NCBI GenBank assembly: GCA_002369525.1 | Contig: DFFN01000109.1 | Coordinates: 1-11,352 of the forward strand | Source of the DNA: Lachnoclostridium sp. UBA3775 | Lineage (GTDB): Bacteria; Bacillota; Clostridia; Lachnospirales; Lachnospiraceae | Length of the DNA: 11,352 nucleotides | Direction of reading: 5' to 3' | Shown here: positions 1-7,204 of the stretch, one piece after another | How positions within the stretch are numbered: position 1 is the stretch's first letter | Layout of the letters: every line of letters begins with the position of its first letter | The notes under the pieces: model-generated | The model's input: only the letters and a program-made list of their open reading frames with translations | Told to the model about the DNA's origin: nothing | Database searches by the model: none | Program-made: the position numbers and the translations under genes

Positions 1-1437
1 CCTGTCAGTGTCCGTCAGCTTCAAAACCCTGATTCCGCTCTTATCCCGTATATTGCAGGGCATGCTGTCCCCGCTTCTTCTTTCCACATCCTCTTTCTTT
101 TCTTCAAGCTGCCCTGCAAGGAAAAAGGCAAAGGGATGTATTTCGGCTTTTTCGGGATACGGGTCGAATTTCCTAAGCGACAGGCAGCGTCTGAAAGCAT
201 ATTCGCCGATATGTTCAAGTTCTCCCGGAAGGTTGCATTTAAGCAGTTTTCTGCATTCCGCAAAGGCCTCGCGTTCCACTCTCTTAAGCTGCGGAGAAAG
301 GACTATGTTCTGCAATGCCACACAGCCTTCAAAGGCCTGCTCCCTTATTTCGGAAAGAGCCTCGGGACATATGACAGTCTTAAGTCTTTCGTTACCGAAA
401 AAGCAGTGCTCGCCTATTATTTCCACCTCTTTGGGAATCGCGATCTGCTCTTCGTTCCCCATATATCTGACAAGTATTCTTCCGCTGATATAAAAATCGC
501 CTGTCACCTGGTCGCGTATGCGTCCGACAAGCTCATTGTCGGCTATTTCCGACAGCTCATGGCTTTCTCCCGCAAGTACCACTCTTTTCAGATTGCAGCA
601 GCCCCTGAAGGCTCTGTCGTCGAGCAGGATCTTATCGTTTTTTATCACTATTTCCTCAAGGCTCTGGCAGTTTAAGAAAGCGTTCGCCCTGATCTCGGAC
701 ACCGATTCCGGCAACGTTATGCTTGTAATCCCCTTTTTATCGAAAAAACAGCCCTTGCCTATTGCTCTAATTCCTTCAGGAAGGATGACGGATTTAAGAT
801 TTACGCTGAACGAAGACAAAACGCCGTCCTCTATCTGCATGGCATGATAGACTCCGCGTGCAATTTTAATCACGGTCTCAGGATAATTTACGCCCGGTTT
901 CAGCACATCCATCAGATTGCCGATCTCGTAGCTTTTCCCTGACAAGGTGATTTTTTTAATATGTATGCAGCCCTCAAAGACCTCGTCCGAAAAGTTCGAA
1001 GCATCAACATCTTCGTTAAGGGCTATTTCGTTCAGCATTATGTCATGGGAAAAGCATGCCTTGTTAAGCCTCTTCGGCCCTTTAAGCACCGCTTTTTTCA
1101 GACTGTCGCAGTACAAAAAGGCGCAGCTGCCCACCACGGTCACGGAATCCGGGAAAACAAGGCTTTCCAGCCTGTGGCATCTGTGAAAAGCATACTCGCC
1201 TATCTCCTCAAGTCCGTCGGGAAAGTTTATTTCGCTGAGCTGCCTGCAGCCCTTGAAGGCCATATCATCTATCTTTTTAAGCGATTTTGGCAGCTTCACC
1301 CCGAGCAGCCAGCTCATGCCCTTGAAAACGCCCTTTCCGATGGTATGCACGCCCTCCGGAACCGCAAGGTACGGTCCGTCTCCAAGATATGCCGTAAGCA
1401 CGCCGTCTTTTGTTTCAAACTGATCTGATACCAACAT
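1..1437 (-). CDS. BspA-like leucine-rich-repeat protein (LRR_5 type), 3' end cut off by window edge
   Basis: An open frame of 479 codons runs from ATG at 1437 to the left edge without a stop, so the C-terminus is missing. The translation contains irregular repeats of about 23 residues of the pattern AFxGCxxLxxIxLPxxLxxIGE, as in the LRR_5/BspA family. Repeat blocks lie at about residues 28-165, 213-290 and 333-425. A head module (FxxxxGxLxxYxG...IPxxVxxIGxxxF) occurs at residues 7-38 and again at 315-346, which suggests internal duplication. After about residue 430 the repeats stop and a charged stretch (EEKKEDVERR) leads into an unrecognised region. There is no signal peptide or membrane segment, so a cytoplasmic protein is likely, unlike secreted BspA adhesins. 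The start codon directly follows the dus stop (TAAATG), with GGAG about 11 nt upstream, indicating coupling. The family is mostly tied to protein-protein interaction; no specific role can be given. Confidence 0.85.
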   Translation of the reverse strand, partial: MLVSDQFETKDGVLTAYLGDGPYLAVPEGVHTIGKGVFKGMSWLLGVKLPKSLKKIDDMAFKGCRQLSEINFPDGLEEIGEYAFHRCHRLESLVFPDSVTVVGSCAFLYCDSLKKAVLKGPKRLNKACFSHDIMLNEIALNEDVDASNFSDEVFEGCIHIKKITLSGKSYEIGNLMDVLKPGVNYPETVIKIARGVYHAMQIEDGVLSSFSVNLKSVILPEGIRAIGKGCFFDKKGITSITLPESVSEIRANAFLNCQSLEEIVIKNDKILLDDRAFRGCCNLKRVVLAGESHELSEIADNELVGRIRDQVTGDFYISGRILVRYMGNEEQIAIPKEVEIIGEHCFFGNERLKTVICPEALSEIREQAFEGCVALQNIVLSPQLKRVEREAFAECRKLLKCNLPGELEHIGEYAFRRCLSLRKFDPYPEKAEIHPFAFFLAGQLEEKKEDVERRSGDSMPCNIRDKSGIRVLKLTDTDR

Positions 1438-2436
1438 TTATTCCGTTTCTCCGATACTTTCGCTGTTATCCCTGAGGACTGAAAGTATATCCTCAAGCTC
1501 TTTGATGCTTCCGCATCTGTACAGCTCCTGCTTAAGCTGCTTGGTCCCCGGCAGCTTCTTTAAAAAGTAGGATGCGATCTTTTTTATGTAGGAAAGCACA
1601 AACAGTTCGTCATAGCATTCCTCCGCTATCCTTATCTGCTCCATAATGAGGCTGTACTTGCTTTCACTGTTGTTTCTTCCGGTAAGCTTCGAAAACAACA
1701 GAGGGTTTTCGATTCCGTACCTGGCAAGCATGATTCCGTCGGCTCCGGTTTTAATCATCATTTCCCTTGCCTTTTCCTCCGAGGTGATTCCTCCGTTTGC
1801 AAAAACAGGTATGCGCACGGCCTCCTTTGCAGCACGTATATATTCGTACAAGGGCTCACCGTCATACATCATATCCCTTGTTCTTCCGTGAACGCTTATC
1901 ATATCCGCTCCGGACATTTCACACATCCTGGCAAATTCCTCTATCACTATACTATGCCTGTTCATTCCGAGACGGCACTTTACCGAAACCGTCTTGCCGC
2001 TTCGCTTGCATGCTTCGATGATCTTTGAAGCTCTCGGAATGTCGCAAAGCAAGGCGCTGCCCTCGCCCGCCTTTACAACATTCGGCACGGGGCAGCCCAT
2101 GTTTATATCTATAACGTCAAATTTTTCCAGCTGTTCGCTTTTAACGGCCCGTTCAAAAAACGTCGGGATGCCGCCGAGAAGCTGCACGCATTTAAGCTTC
2201 TCGCGCTCATCGGTATACAGTAGCTTCGAGGTCGCCCTGTCGTTATATTTCAGCCCGTTAACGCTCACCATCTCCGTATAGGCGCTTCCGGCTCCGAGCT
2301 TTTCAACCATCAGCCTGAAGGGAAAGCAGGTATAACCCGCAAGCGGAGCCATCAGAACATTTGACTGTAATCTGATGCCTCCGACGCATATCTCCCTCCC
2401 TAAAAAGGACGGGCTTTTTATTGTTTCATTGTCCAT
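1438..2436 (-). CDS. dusB: tRNA-dihydrouridine synthase, DusB-like
   Basis: This is a 332-residue FMN-dependent enzyme of the Dus family, which uses NAD(P)H to reduce specific uridines to dihydrouridine in tRNA. Visible motifs are the N-terminal MAPLAGYTCFPFR (29-41), TEMVS (54-58), the active-site loop INMGCP with catalytic Cys115, VKCRLG with Lys153 and Arg155, HGRTR with His183, and the phosphate-binding NGGI (214-217) and GADGIMLAR (231-239) segments. The C-terminal helical part (SYIKKIASYFLKKLPG) resembles the tRNA-binding domain of DusB. Length is normal for the family. Two consensus sites differ: NGDI reads NGGI, and the usual GRGxxGNPW reads ARYGIENPL; the catalytic residues remain, so activity is expected. 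GAGG lies 5 nt before ATG. The gene lies 15 nt after the SbcC-like gene and abuts the repeat-protein gene. Which uridine it modifies cannot be told from sequence. Confidence 0.93.
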   Translation of the reverse strand: MDNETIKSPSFLGREICVGGIRLQSNVLMAPLAGYTCFPFRLMVEKLGAGSAYTEMVSVNGLKYNDRATSKLLYTDEREKLKCVQLLGGIPTFFERAVKSEQLEKFDVIDINMGCPVPNVVKAGEGSALLCDIPRASKIIEACKRSGKTVSVKCRLGMNRHSIVIEEFARMCEMSGADMISVHGRTRDMMYDGEPLYEYIRAAKEAVRIPVFANGGITSEEKAREMMIKTGADGIMLARYGIENPLLFSKLTGRNNSESKYSLIMEQIRIAEECYDELFVLSYIKKIASYFLKKLPGTKQLKQELYRCGSIKELEDILSVLRDNSESIGETE

Positions 2437-2451
2437 ATATGCCTCGCACCC

Positions 2452-5208
2452 TCAGTCCGTAAGCGCCGCCTGCCCGCTTACCAGCCTTGACTTGTTACAG
2501 GTCAGATAAATGAGCTGGTATTCATCGGACAGCTTTTTGATGAACTCGATCCCGTACCCTGTCTTTTCATCGTCAATATTCGAGAGCGGATCGTCAAGAA
2601 CGATAAACGGTTTCTCGTTTTTGTACATTTCATCCACCAGCGCCATGCGGTAGCAAAGCCCGATGAGGTCGCGGTATCCCGTGCTTAAAGCCTCCAGCTT
2701 TTTCTCCCGGCTGTTTACCGTCAGCACAAGCTCCATATTTGCATTCAGGTCCATAAGCGTCTGCTTCTTTCCCGTCAGCATCTCATAATATTTATCAAAG
2801 CTCTTTTTAACCGGGGACATATGCTTTGCTACAAAGCCTGCCCTCGATTTCTCAAGCATATCCCGGGTTTTTTCAACGATGGCAAGCTTTCTTTTGCCTT
2901 CGTTCAATTCGTCCTTAAGGATTGCAAGCCTTGCCTCTGCTTCCGTGATATTGTCCCTTGTCTGTGCGGCACTGTCGAAGCTCGTCAGCGTAAGCCTCAG
3001 CTTTTCATTCAGCTCATCTGTCCTTTTTGCAATCCCGTCAAGCTCTGCGTCAAGACCGTCGCCGCTTTCGCAATCAAGCCTCTCTTTTGCCGCTTTTTCA
3101 TTGTCTTCCGGATAAAGCTCGGCCGCTGCGGGGTTTTTCTCTGCAAATGCCGCCGCCTTTTCGGCCGCCTCTTTATAAAGTGCCTGCAGGTTTTCGCATG
3201 CCCTCGCCTTTTCTAAAATTTCAAGTATCCTGCTGTCAATCGCAGCCGTAGCATTTTCGTCGAAAGGCAGATTAACCTTTTCCTTCACGCAGTCGTTTAC
3301 CGCTTTCATTACCCGGCCAAAGATTTCATCTGCCTGCCGGCTGTAGGTGTTCACATCACGAAGACGCGCAGTCTCGTTTGCTGCCGCGTCAACCTCCTTC
3401 TTCCTGTGGTTTTCCGCTTCGCTTTCAAGCTTCTGCCTGTTTGCCGCAAGCTCGTTTCCGAGGCCCTCAAGCGCCTTCCGGCGTTTTTCATAGTCATTCT
3501 TAAAGCCTTCATAGTCAGAAGCCATGACGTCGGCTGCCTCTTTCTTGTTTGAAAGCACTCTGCCCTCTCCGCTGCTGGATGCCTCAAAATCGATGAGCTT
3601 TTTCCTTGCCCTAAGAACTGCGTCTGCCTGTTCTCCTGCCTCCCTTTCGTTCTCCTCTGCGTCGCGTCCGGCTCTTTGTATCTCCTCTTCAAGCGAATTG
3701 TTACGGACTTCCGGCAAAACATTTTTTCCGGCATTTATTTTCACGAAGATCCCCAAAATCAGTCCGATCGCACCGGCAGCCGTCAAAGCTGCCGCAACGG
3801 CGCTTATTCCGGCAATGAAAAGGGATATGCCTGACAGAATGAGAATTCCGGAAACGGCGATAAGCATCGTTATCTTTTTGTTTTTCTCCCTTTCCTTCTC
3901 GGCAGCTTCCCTGCTTCTTTGTAATTCCTGCTTTTTAAGCTCTTCATTTTTTTCAAGCATGGCCTCATATTTCTGTCCTGCCTCTTTGCATCTTGCCCGG
4001 GCCTTCTCTGCCTTTAGTTCTTCGTTTCTGACATTTTCCTCAAGTATTGCCCTCTGGCCTTTGTTGCTTTCTATCGTGCTTTCGATTTTTGCGATTTCGG
4101 TTTTAAGCCCCGACAGCTTTTCAAATGCCTCGTCGCGCTTATGCTTTATTTCTCCAAGTCCGAGCTCTGCATCCTTAAGGCTCTGTTCGCTCTGTATTAT
4201 GCTTTGCCTGAGGCTTTCGGTCTCCGCCTTATATTTTTCTTCCTCCAGAGGGTCGATAAGAGTTTTTCTGCTCTTTGCTTCATTAAGCTTTCCGAGTACA
4301 TTCTTAAGCTCCTCATTGGCTTCTCTCATCCGGCCGATCTCATCCTCCGTGGCAGGCTCGCCTTCAAAATAGGCACGCACCGCAAGGACATCCTTTTTTG
4401 CCTTTTCCTCATTTTTCTTATGCTCCCTGTATCTGTCGGCCTGTTCAAGCAACTGCTTTCTGTCCGCCAGCTTCTTCTTTTCTTCCGTAATTTCCTTCTG
4501 ACGTTCGGACAGGCCTTTAAGCTTCTTCCGGATTTCTTCCTTTTCGCTGAGACGGTCCGCTATCGCCTTGTCTATCGAAGCTTTTTCGGAAACGGTATTT
4601 TTAAGGATCGAGATTTCTTCTTTGATTTTATACAATGCGCCTGTCTTCTTGCCGACAGCATTTGCGTTTAAATATGCTTTGCACTTTTCAAGAGCATTGT
4701 CGAGATTCTTAAGATCGTTTTCAACATTTGATATACCGCCGATCTTCGCATTGATCGAATTTGTCGACGAAACCGAGTTTACCTCGTTATGATCCACATA
4801 TATCGTTCTTATGAAGGACTCCTTGTCGATCATGAACAGTTTTTCTCCGATGTCGTCCGAAAAATCACCGCTCGGAAGATTTGTATCGGCATCATAAAGC
4901 ATAAAGGTATCCGCGGCCGCCTTACTGCCGAAGGTTCGGTTAAGCCTGTACCTCTTTTTGTTTGCGGTAAAAACCACGCTTCCTCCGCAAACGCTGTCAT
5001 CCCACGGCAGATATCTTGCGCGCTCATTTTCCTGAAGCTCTCTGCCCCTTTTCACTGAGAGGCCGAAAAACATGGCTTTAATGAATCCTGCAAAGGTAGA
5101 CTTTCCCCAGCCGTTTTCGGCATACAGTTCCTTGAAGTTCCCGTTGAAGTCGATATCCAGATTTTTGAGTTTTCCGAAAGCGTCAATATGACAGCTGATC
5201 AGTTTCAT
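2452..5208 (-). CDS. SbcC/YhaN-like coiled-coil ATPase with internal membrane hairpin
   Basis: This 918-residue protein belongs to the Rad50/SbcC/YhaN class of ABC-type ATPases that partner a Mre11/SbcD nuclease in DNA end processing. The N-terminal nucleotide-binding half carries a Walker A motif, AENGWGKST (30-38). Residues about 165-445 and 505-800 are rich in Glu, Lys and Ala and look like long coiled coils. Near 446-489 the coiled coil is broken by two hydrophobic helices (starting ITMLIAVSGILIL, then VAAALTAAGAIGLILGIF), predicted to form a membrane hairpin. No CxxC zinc hook is seen at the apex. The C-terminal half has the ABC signature LSTGYRDL (841-848) and Walker B FIVLDDP (868-874) with a D-loop-like SNIDD. 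The partner nuclease gene lies directly upstream with a TGATG stop/start overlap, which supports a complex made by coupled translation. The architecture is closer to Bacillus YhaN than to E. coli SbcC. DNA repair is inferred. Confidence 0.9.
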   Translation of the reverse strand: MKLISCHIDAFGKLKNLDIDFNGNFKELYAENGWGKSTFAGFIKAMFFGLSVKRGRELQENERARYLPWDDSVCGGSVVFTANKKRYRLNRTFGSKAAADTFMLYDADTNLPSGDFSDDIGEKLFMIDKESFIRTIYVDHNEVNSVSSTNSINAKIGGISNVENDLKNLDNALEKCKAYLNANAVGKKTGALYKIKEEISILKNTVSEKASIDKAIADRLSEKEEIRKKLKGLSERQKEITEEKKKLADRKQLLEQADRYREHKKNEEKAKKDVLAVRAYFEGEPATEDEIGRMREANEELKNVLGKLNEAKSRKTLIDPLEEEKYKAETESLRQSIIQSEQSLKDAELGLGEIKHKRDEAFEKLSGLKTEIAKIESTIESNKGQRAILEENVRNEELKAEKARARCKEAGQKYEAMLEKNEELKKQELQRSREAAEKEREKNKKITMLIAVSGILILSGISLFIAGISAVAAALTAAGAIGLILGIFVKINAGKNVLPEVRNNSLEEEIQRAGRDAEENEREAGEQADAVLRARKKLIDFEASSSGEGRVLSNKKEAADVMASDYEGFKNDYEKRRKALEGLGNELAANRQKLESEAENHRKKEVDAAANETARLRDVNTYSRQADEIFGRVMKAVNDCVKEKVNLPFDENATAAIDSRILEILEKARACENLQALYKEAAEKAAAFAEKNPAAAELYPEDNEKAAKERLDCESGDGLDAELDGIAKRTDELNEKLRLTLTSFDSAAQTRDNITEAEARLAILKDELNEGKRKLAIVEKTRDMLEKSRAGFVAKHMSPVKKSFDKYYEMLTGKKQTLMDLNANMELVLTVNSREKKLEALSTGYRDLIGLCYRMALVDEMYKNEKPFIVLDDPLSNIDDEKTGYGIEFIKKLSDEYQLIYLTCNKSRLVSGQAALTD

Positions 5209-6305
5209 CAGTCAAACACCTCCTCGCCCGCAAGCACACGCATTCCGCATCTGACGATTTCTGCAGCTTCCTCATCTGAAAGAGCAGTATCCTCCTGCAC
5301 CGTTCTGACAAACTCTCCCTTAAGGGAAGCATCGTTTGCATATGCGAGGTAATCGATTCTCGTCTTTGTTTCGTCCTTGGTCTTAACGAAATAATAATCA
5401 TTTTCAAAATACTTTGTGATCAGCTCTGTCTGAATATCGGCATCGGCGTCCACGGTGCCCGTAAGGCTTATTTTCACAAGATCGCGGCTGTTGATGGCAA
5501 GCTTTTTAAGCTCATCCTCCACTATCTTTTCAGCATCCAAAACCGTTCTGGCGCCGGAAATGTCAGGTCTCGGATTATGCAGCTTCCTGCCGGCAAAGGG
5601 AATGAAGCTGCGGCTTACCGTTTTTGTGCTTTCGTCTATGTCAAGGAGGATGAAACCGTGGTCTCCCAGTTCGTCAAAGCCGCGTCCCTCAAGACAGCCC
5701 GGATAGGCATATACGCCCCTGTCATCAATCCTTCCTTCGCTTACGGCATGTATATGACCGAGCGCCATGTAGTCTATTCCCTTGTTTCTGTAGCTTTTTA
5801 TGGCAATGGTATCGCCATCCGAGCGCAGACCGCTCTCGGATGCGGTACCGTGAAGCATAACGATATTGACCCTGTCTTTGTCAAGGCTTAAGCCGTCCGC
5901 AAGTATCGGAGCGTTTGCATCATCAAATTCGGCTCCCGTAATGGTTACCGAAGACAGATCGTAGCCTGTCCATGTCCTATTGAAAAGATGAAGATTTGCG
6001 GGACATGCCGAAGCATTCTCCGCAAAATTAAGAGCATCATGGTTTCCCTTAAGATAATAAAACTCCACCGCGGGAGCATTTTTTATGGCATCAAACACAA
6101 GCTCAGCCGTCTTTTTCGACACCTTCTTTTTGTCAAACATATCGCCGGATATCAGTATCGCTTTGATATCGTTACCAGCGGCATAACGTATCATTCTCAG
6201 GAAAGTATTCATTATCTCGGAATTTCTTTCCCTTGCCTTATCCTTATCAAGATTCGAAGTCAGCGCCGAATCGAGATGTATGTCGGCACAATGTATCAGT
6301 TTCAT
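5208..6305 (-). CDS. SbcD/YhaO-like DNA repair metallophosphoesterase (nuclease subunit)
   Basis: This 365-residue protein is a calcineurin-like metallophosphoesterase of the Mre11/SbcD/YhaO type, expected to bind two metal ions (typically Mn2+) and cut DNA ends together with the ATPase encoded next to it. All phosphoesterase motifs are present in order: ADIHLDS with Asp8 and His10, SGDMFD with Asp55, GNHD (87-90), MLHGT with His152, and ALGHIH with His184 and His186. YPGCLEGRGFDELG (201-214) is typical of the YhaO branch, and the region after it should form the small capping domain. It is slightly shorter than most YhaO proteins. The start is well supported by GGAGGAAGGAAG upstream of ATG. 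It lies 21 nt after the YkgJ-type gene, and its TGA overlaps the ATG of the ATPase gene. Exact DNA substrate is not known. Confidence 0.92.
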   Translation of the reverse strand: MKLIHCADIHLDSALTSNLDKDKARERNSEIMNTFLRMIRYAAGNDIKAILISGDMFDKKKVSKKTAELVFDAIKNAPAVEFYYLKGNHDALNFAENASACPANLHLFNRTWTGYDLSSVTITGAEFDDANAPILADGLSLDKDRVNIVMLHGTASESGLRSDGDTIAIKSYRNKGIDYMALGHIHAVSEGRIDDRGVYAYPGCLEGRGFDELGDHGFILLDIDESTKTVSRSFIPFAGRKLHNPRPDISGARTVLDAEKIVEDELKKLAINSRDLVKISLTGTVDADADIQTELITKYFENDYYFVKTKDETKTRIDYLAYANDASLKGEFVRTVQEDTALSDEEAAEIVRCGMRVLAGEEVFD

Positions 6306-6326
6306 AACTTCCTTCCTCCGCCTGCG

Positions 6327-7004
6327 CTAATCATTTAAAAGCCTTTTTCTTCTCTCCTCGAACTGCAGGTAAAAATCCCTGCCGGCATCATACGGAGCAA
6401 GATAAAAAAGCTTCAGAAGCATCATGTTTATTTTTCCTGCGTTTTCATCGTCGCAGCCTTTAAGATATTCTTTTATGTTTTCCTGGATTTCATGCCATTT
6501 AAGAATAAAATCTTCATATTTTTCAAGATTATCAATGCCGAGCCACTTATCGATCCTGACCCCTTTTCTTTCTTCTTTACGGCACTCCCTGCTTTGCAGA
6601 AAATAATGAAAACCTTCGTCTTCATATATTCTTCCGAGCGGAAAAAGACGGCAGAAGCCCGGACGGTAAGCATGCACCCTGCATCTTCCGGTTTCATCAA
6701 GAAAAACACAGGACGAAAAATCGGCCCCCGTCTTTGCCGAAAGCCTCGGAAGCGTCAGTCCCTCAAATACCGAAAGGCTGACAAAACCCTTTGCTAAAAG
6801 AGGCGCAAGGGAAATATCATTGCCTGTATTTCCGACTCCCAAAGAAAGCATGTATATGTCCCACGGATCCAGGATTATGGTATCAGTCATCTCCCTGCAG
6901 CAATATGAACAGCCCGAGCAGCCGTCAGCGTCCAGATTTACCGTATTGCCGCTTTTGTAAAGCCTTCCGTCACTTATATCGTCGAGTAAAATCGCACGTT
7001 TCAA
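6327..7004 (-). CDS. YkgJ family cysteine-cluster protein
   Basis: The protein (225 residues from the TTG start) has the cysteine pattern of the YkgJ/UPF0153 family, thought to bind zinc or an iron-sulfur cluster; its biochemical role is poorly known. Cysteines are at 29, 32, 35 and 36 (CSGCSYCC), then Cys99 and Cys108 (CVFLDETGRCRVH), Cys118 in RPGFCRLFP, and Cys141. No signal peptide or membrane segment is seen. The longest frame begins at an ATG at 7088, but that would translate through the predicted promoter and has no ribosome binding site. An ATG at 7019 also lacks one. TTG at 7004 has GGGGAG exactly 7 nt upstream, so I choose it. It is the first gene of the five-gene minus-strand operon, ahead of the SbcD/SbcC-like pair. 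Confidence 0.85.
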   Translation of the reverse strand: MKRAILLDDISDGRLYKSGNTVNLDADGCSGCSYCCREMTDTIILDPWDIYMLSLGVGNTGNDISLAPLLAKGFVSLSVFEGLTLPRLSAKTGADFSSCVFLDETGRCRVHAYRPGFCRLFPLGRIYEDEGFHYFLQSRECRKEERKGVRIDKWLGIDNLEKYEDFILKWHEIQENIKEYLKGCDDENAGKINMMLLKLFYLAPYDAGRDFYLQFEERRKRLLND

Positions 7005-7011
7005 GATTTTT

Positions 7012-7017
7012 CTCCCC
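7012..7017 (-). promoter_or_regulatory. Ribosome binding site deciding the TTG start of the ykgJ-like gene
   Basis: GGGGAG on the minus strand is followed by 7 nt and then TTG. No comparable site precedes the two in-frame ATG codons at 7019 and 7088. This sets the start at 7004 and removes 28 residues from the longest possible reading frame. Confidence 0.75.
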
Positions 7018-7058
7018 ATAAGAAATGTATGATTTAAAAGCTTTTTATGCACAGAAAC

Positions 7059-7087
7059 AGTATACCATAATATGACGATATATTCCA
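7059..7087 (-). promoter_or_regulatory. Predicted extended -10 promoter of the minus-strand operon
   Basis: On the minus strand TATACT (7064-7059) is preceded by TGG, matching the extended -10 pattern TGnTATAAT. A 17-nt spacer leads to a weak -35 hexamer, TGGAAT (7087-7082). Transcription would begin near 7052, leaving an untranslated leader of about 48 nt before the TTG start at 7004. It is the only good promoter seen ahead of the five-gene operon; internal promoters were not systematically excluded. Confidence 0.55.
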
Positions 7088-7108
7088 TACAAAATTATTT
7101 AACTTGCC

Positions 7109-7131
7109 GTTAAAAAAACGTATTTTTTAAC
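7109..7131. repeat. 9-bp inverted repeat in the divergent promoter region
   Basis: GTTAAAAAA (7109-7117) and TTTTTTAAC (7123-7131) are perfect inverted copies around the 5-nt centre ACGTA. The dyad ends 9 nt before the -35 box of the plus-strand promoter and lies 21 nt beyond the weak -35 box of the minus-strand promoter. The placement suits an operator for a dimeric regulator of one or both operons. As the arms are nearly all A and T, it could also be chance in AT-rich DNA or an UP-element-like tract. Confidence 0.4.
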
Positions 7132-7140
7132 ACTACCAAC

Positions 7141-7169
7141 TTGAAAACACTGTTTATATATGTTATTAT
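7141..7169 (+). promoter_or_regulatory. Predicted housekeeping-type promoter for the REC-GGDEF-EAL/Hpt operon
   Basis: TTGAAA (7141-7146) and TATTAT (7164-7169) are separated by the ideal 17 nt, and TGT directly before the -10 gives an extended -10 element. Transcription would start near 7176, giving a leader of about 29 nt with an AAGGTGG ribosome binding site. The match to the SigA consensus is strong, so expression need not rely on an activator. Confidence 0.75.
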
Positions 7170-7190
7170 TTTACATATGAATATACAGAA

Positions 7191-7197
7191 AAGGTGG
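7191..7197 (+). promoter_or_regulatory. Ribosome binding site choosing the second of two ATG codons
   Basis: AAGGTGG ends only 1 nt before the ATG at 7199 but 7 nt before the in-frame ATG at 7205. The second spacing is normal, so translation most likely begins at 7205 (MQELLERKK) rather than 7199. Confidence 0.7.
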
Positions 7198-7204
7198 TAT
7201 GGTC

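Noticed and set aside
8..675. Two overlapping plus-strand open frames at the left edge
   Set aside because: They are antisense to the repeat-protein gene, whose minus-strand translation shows clear periodic leucine-rich repeats. The plus-strand products have no recognisable motifs.
3524..4372. Plus-strand open frame of 282 codons opposite the SbcC-like gene
   Set aside because: It is very rich in Ser, Leu and Phe, as expected for the reverse complement of Glu/Lys-rich coiled-coil codons, and has no recognisable domain. The minus-strand gene has full Walker A, signature and Walker B motifs.
7005..7088. N-terminal extension of the YkgJ-type protein to an ATG at 7088
   Set aside because: The extension lacks a ribosome binding site and covers the predicted -10 promoter; the TTG at 7004 has an ideally spaced GGGGAG.
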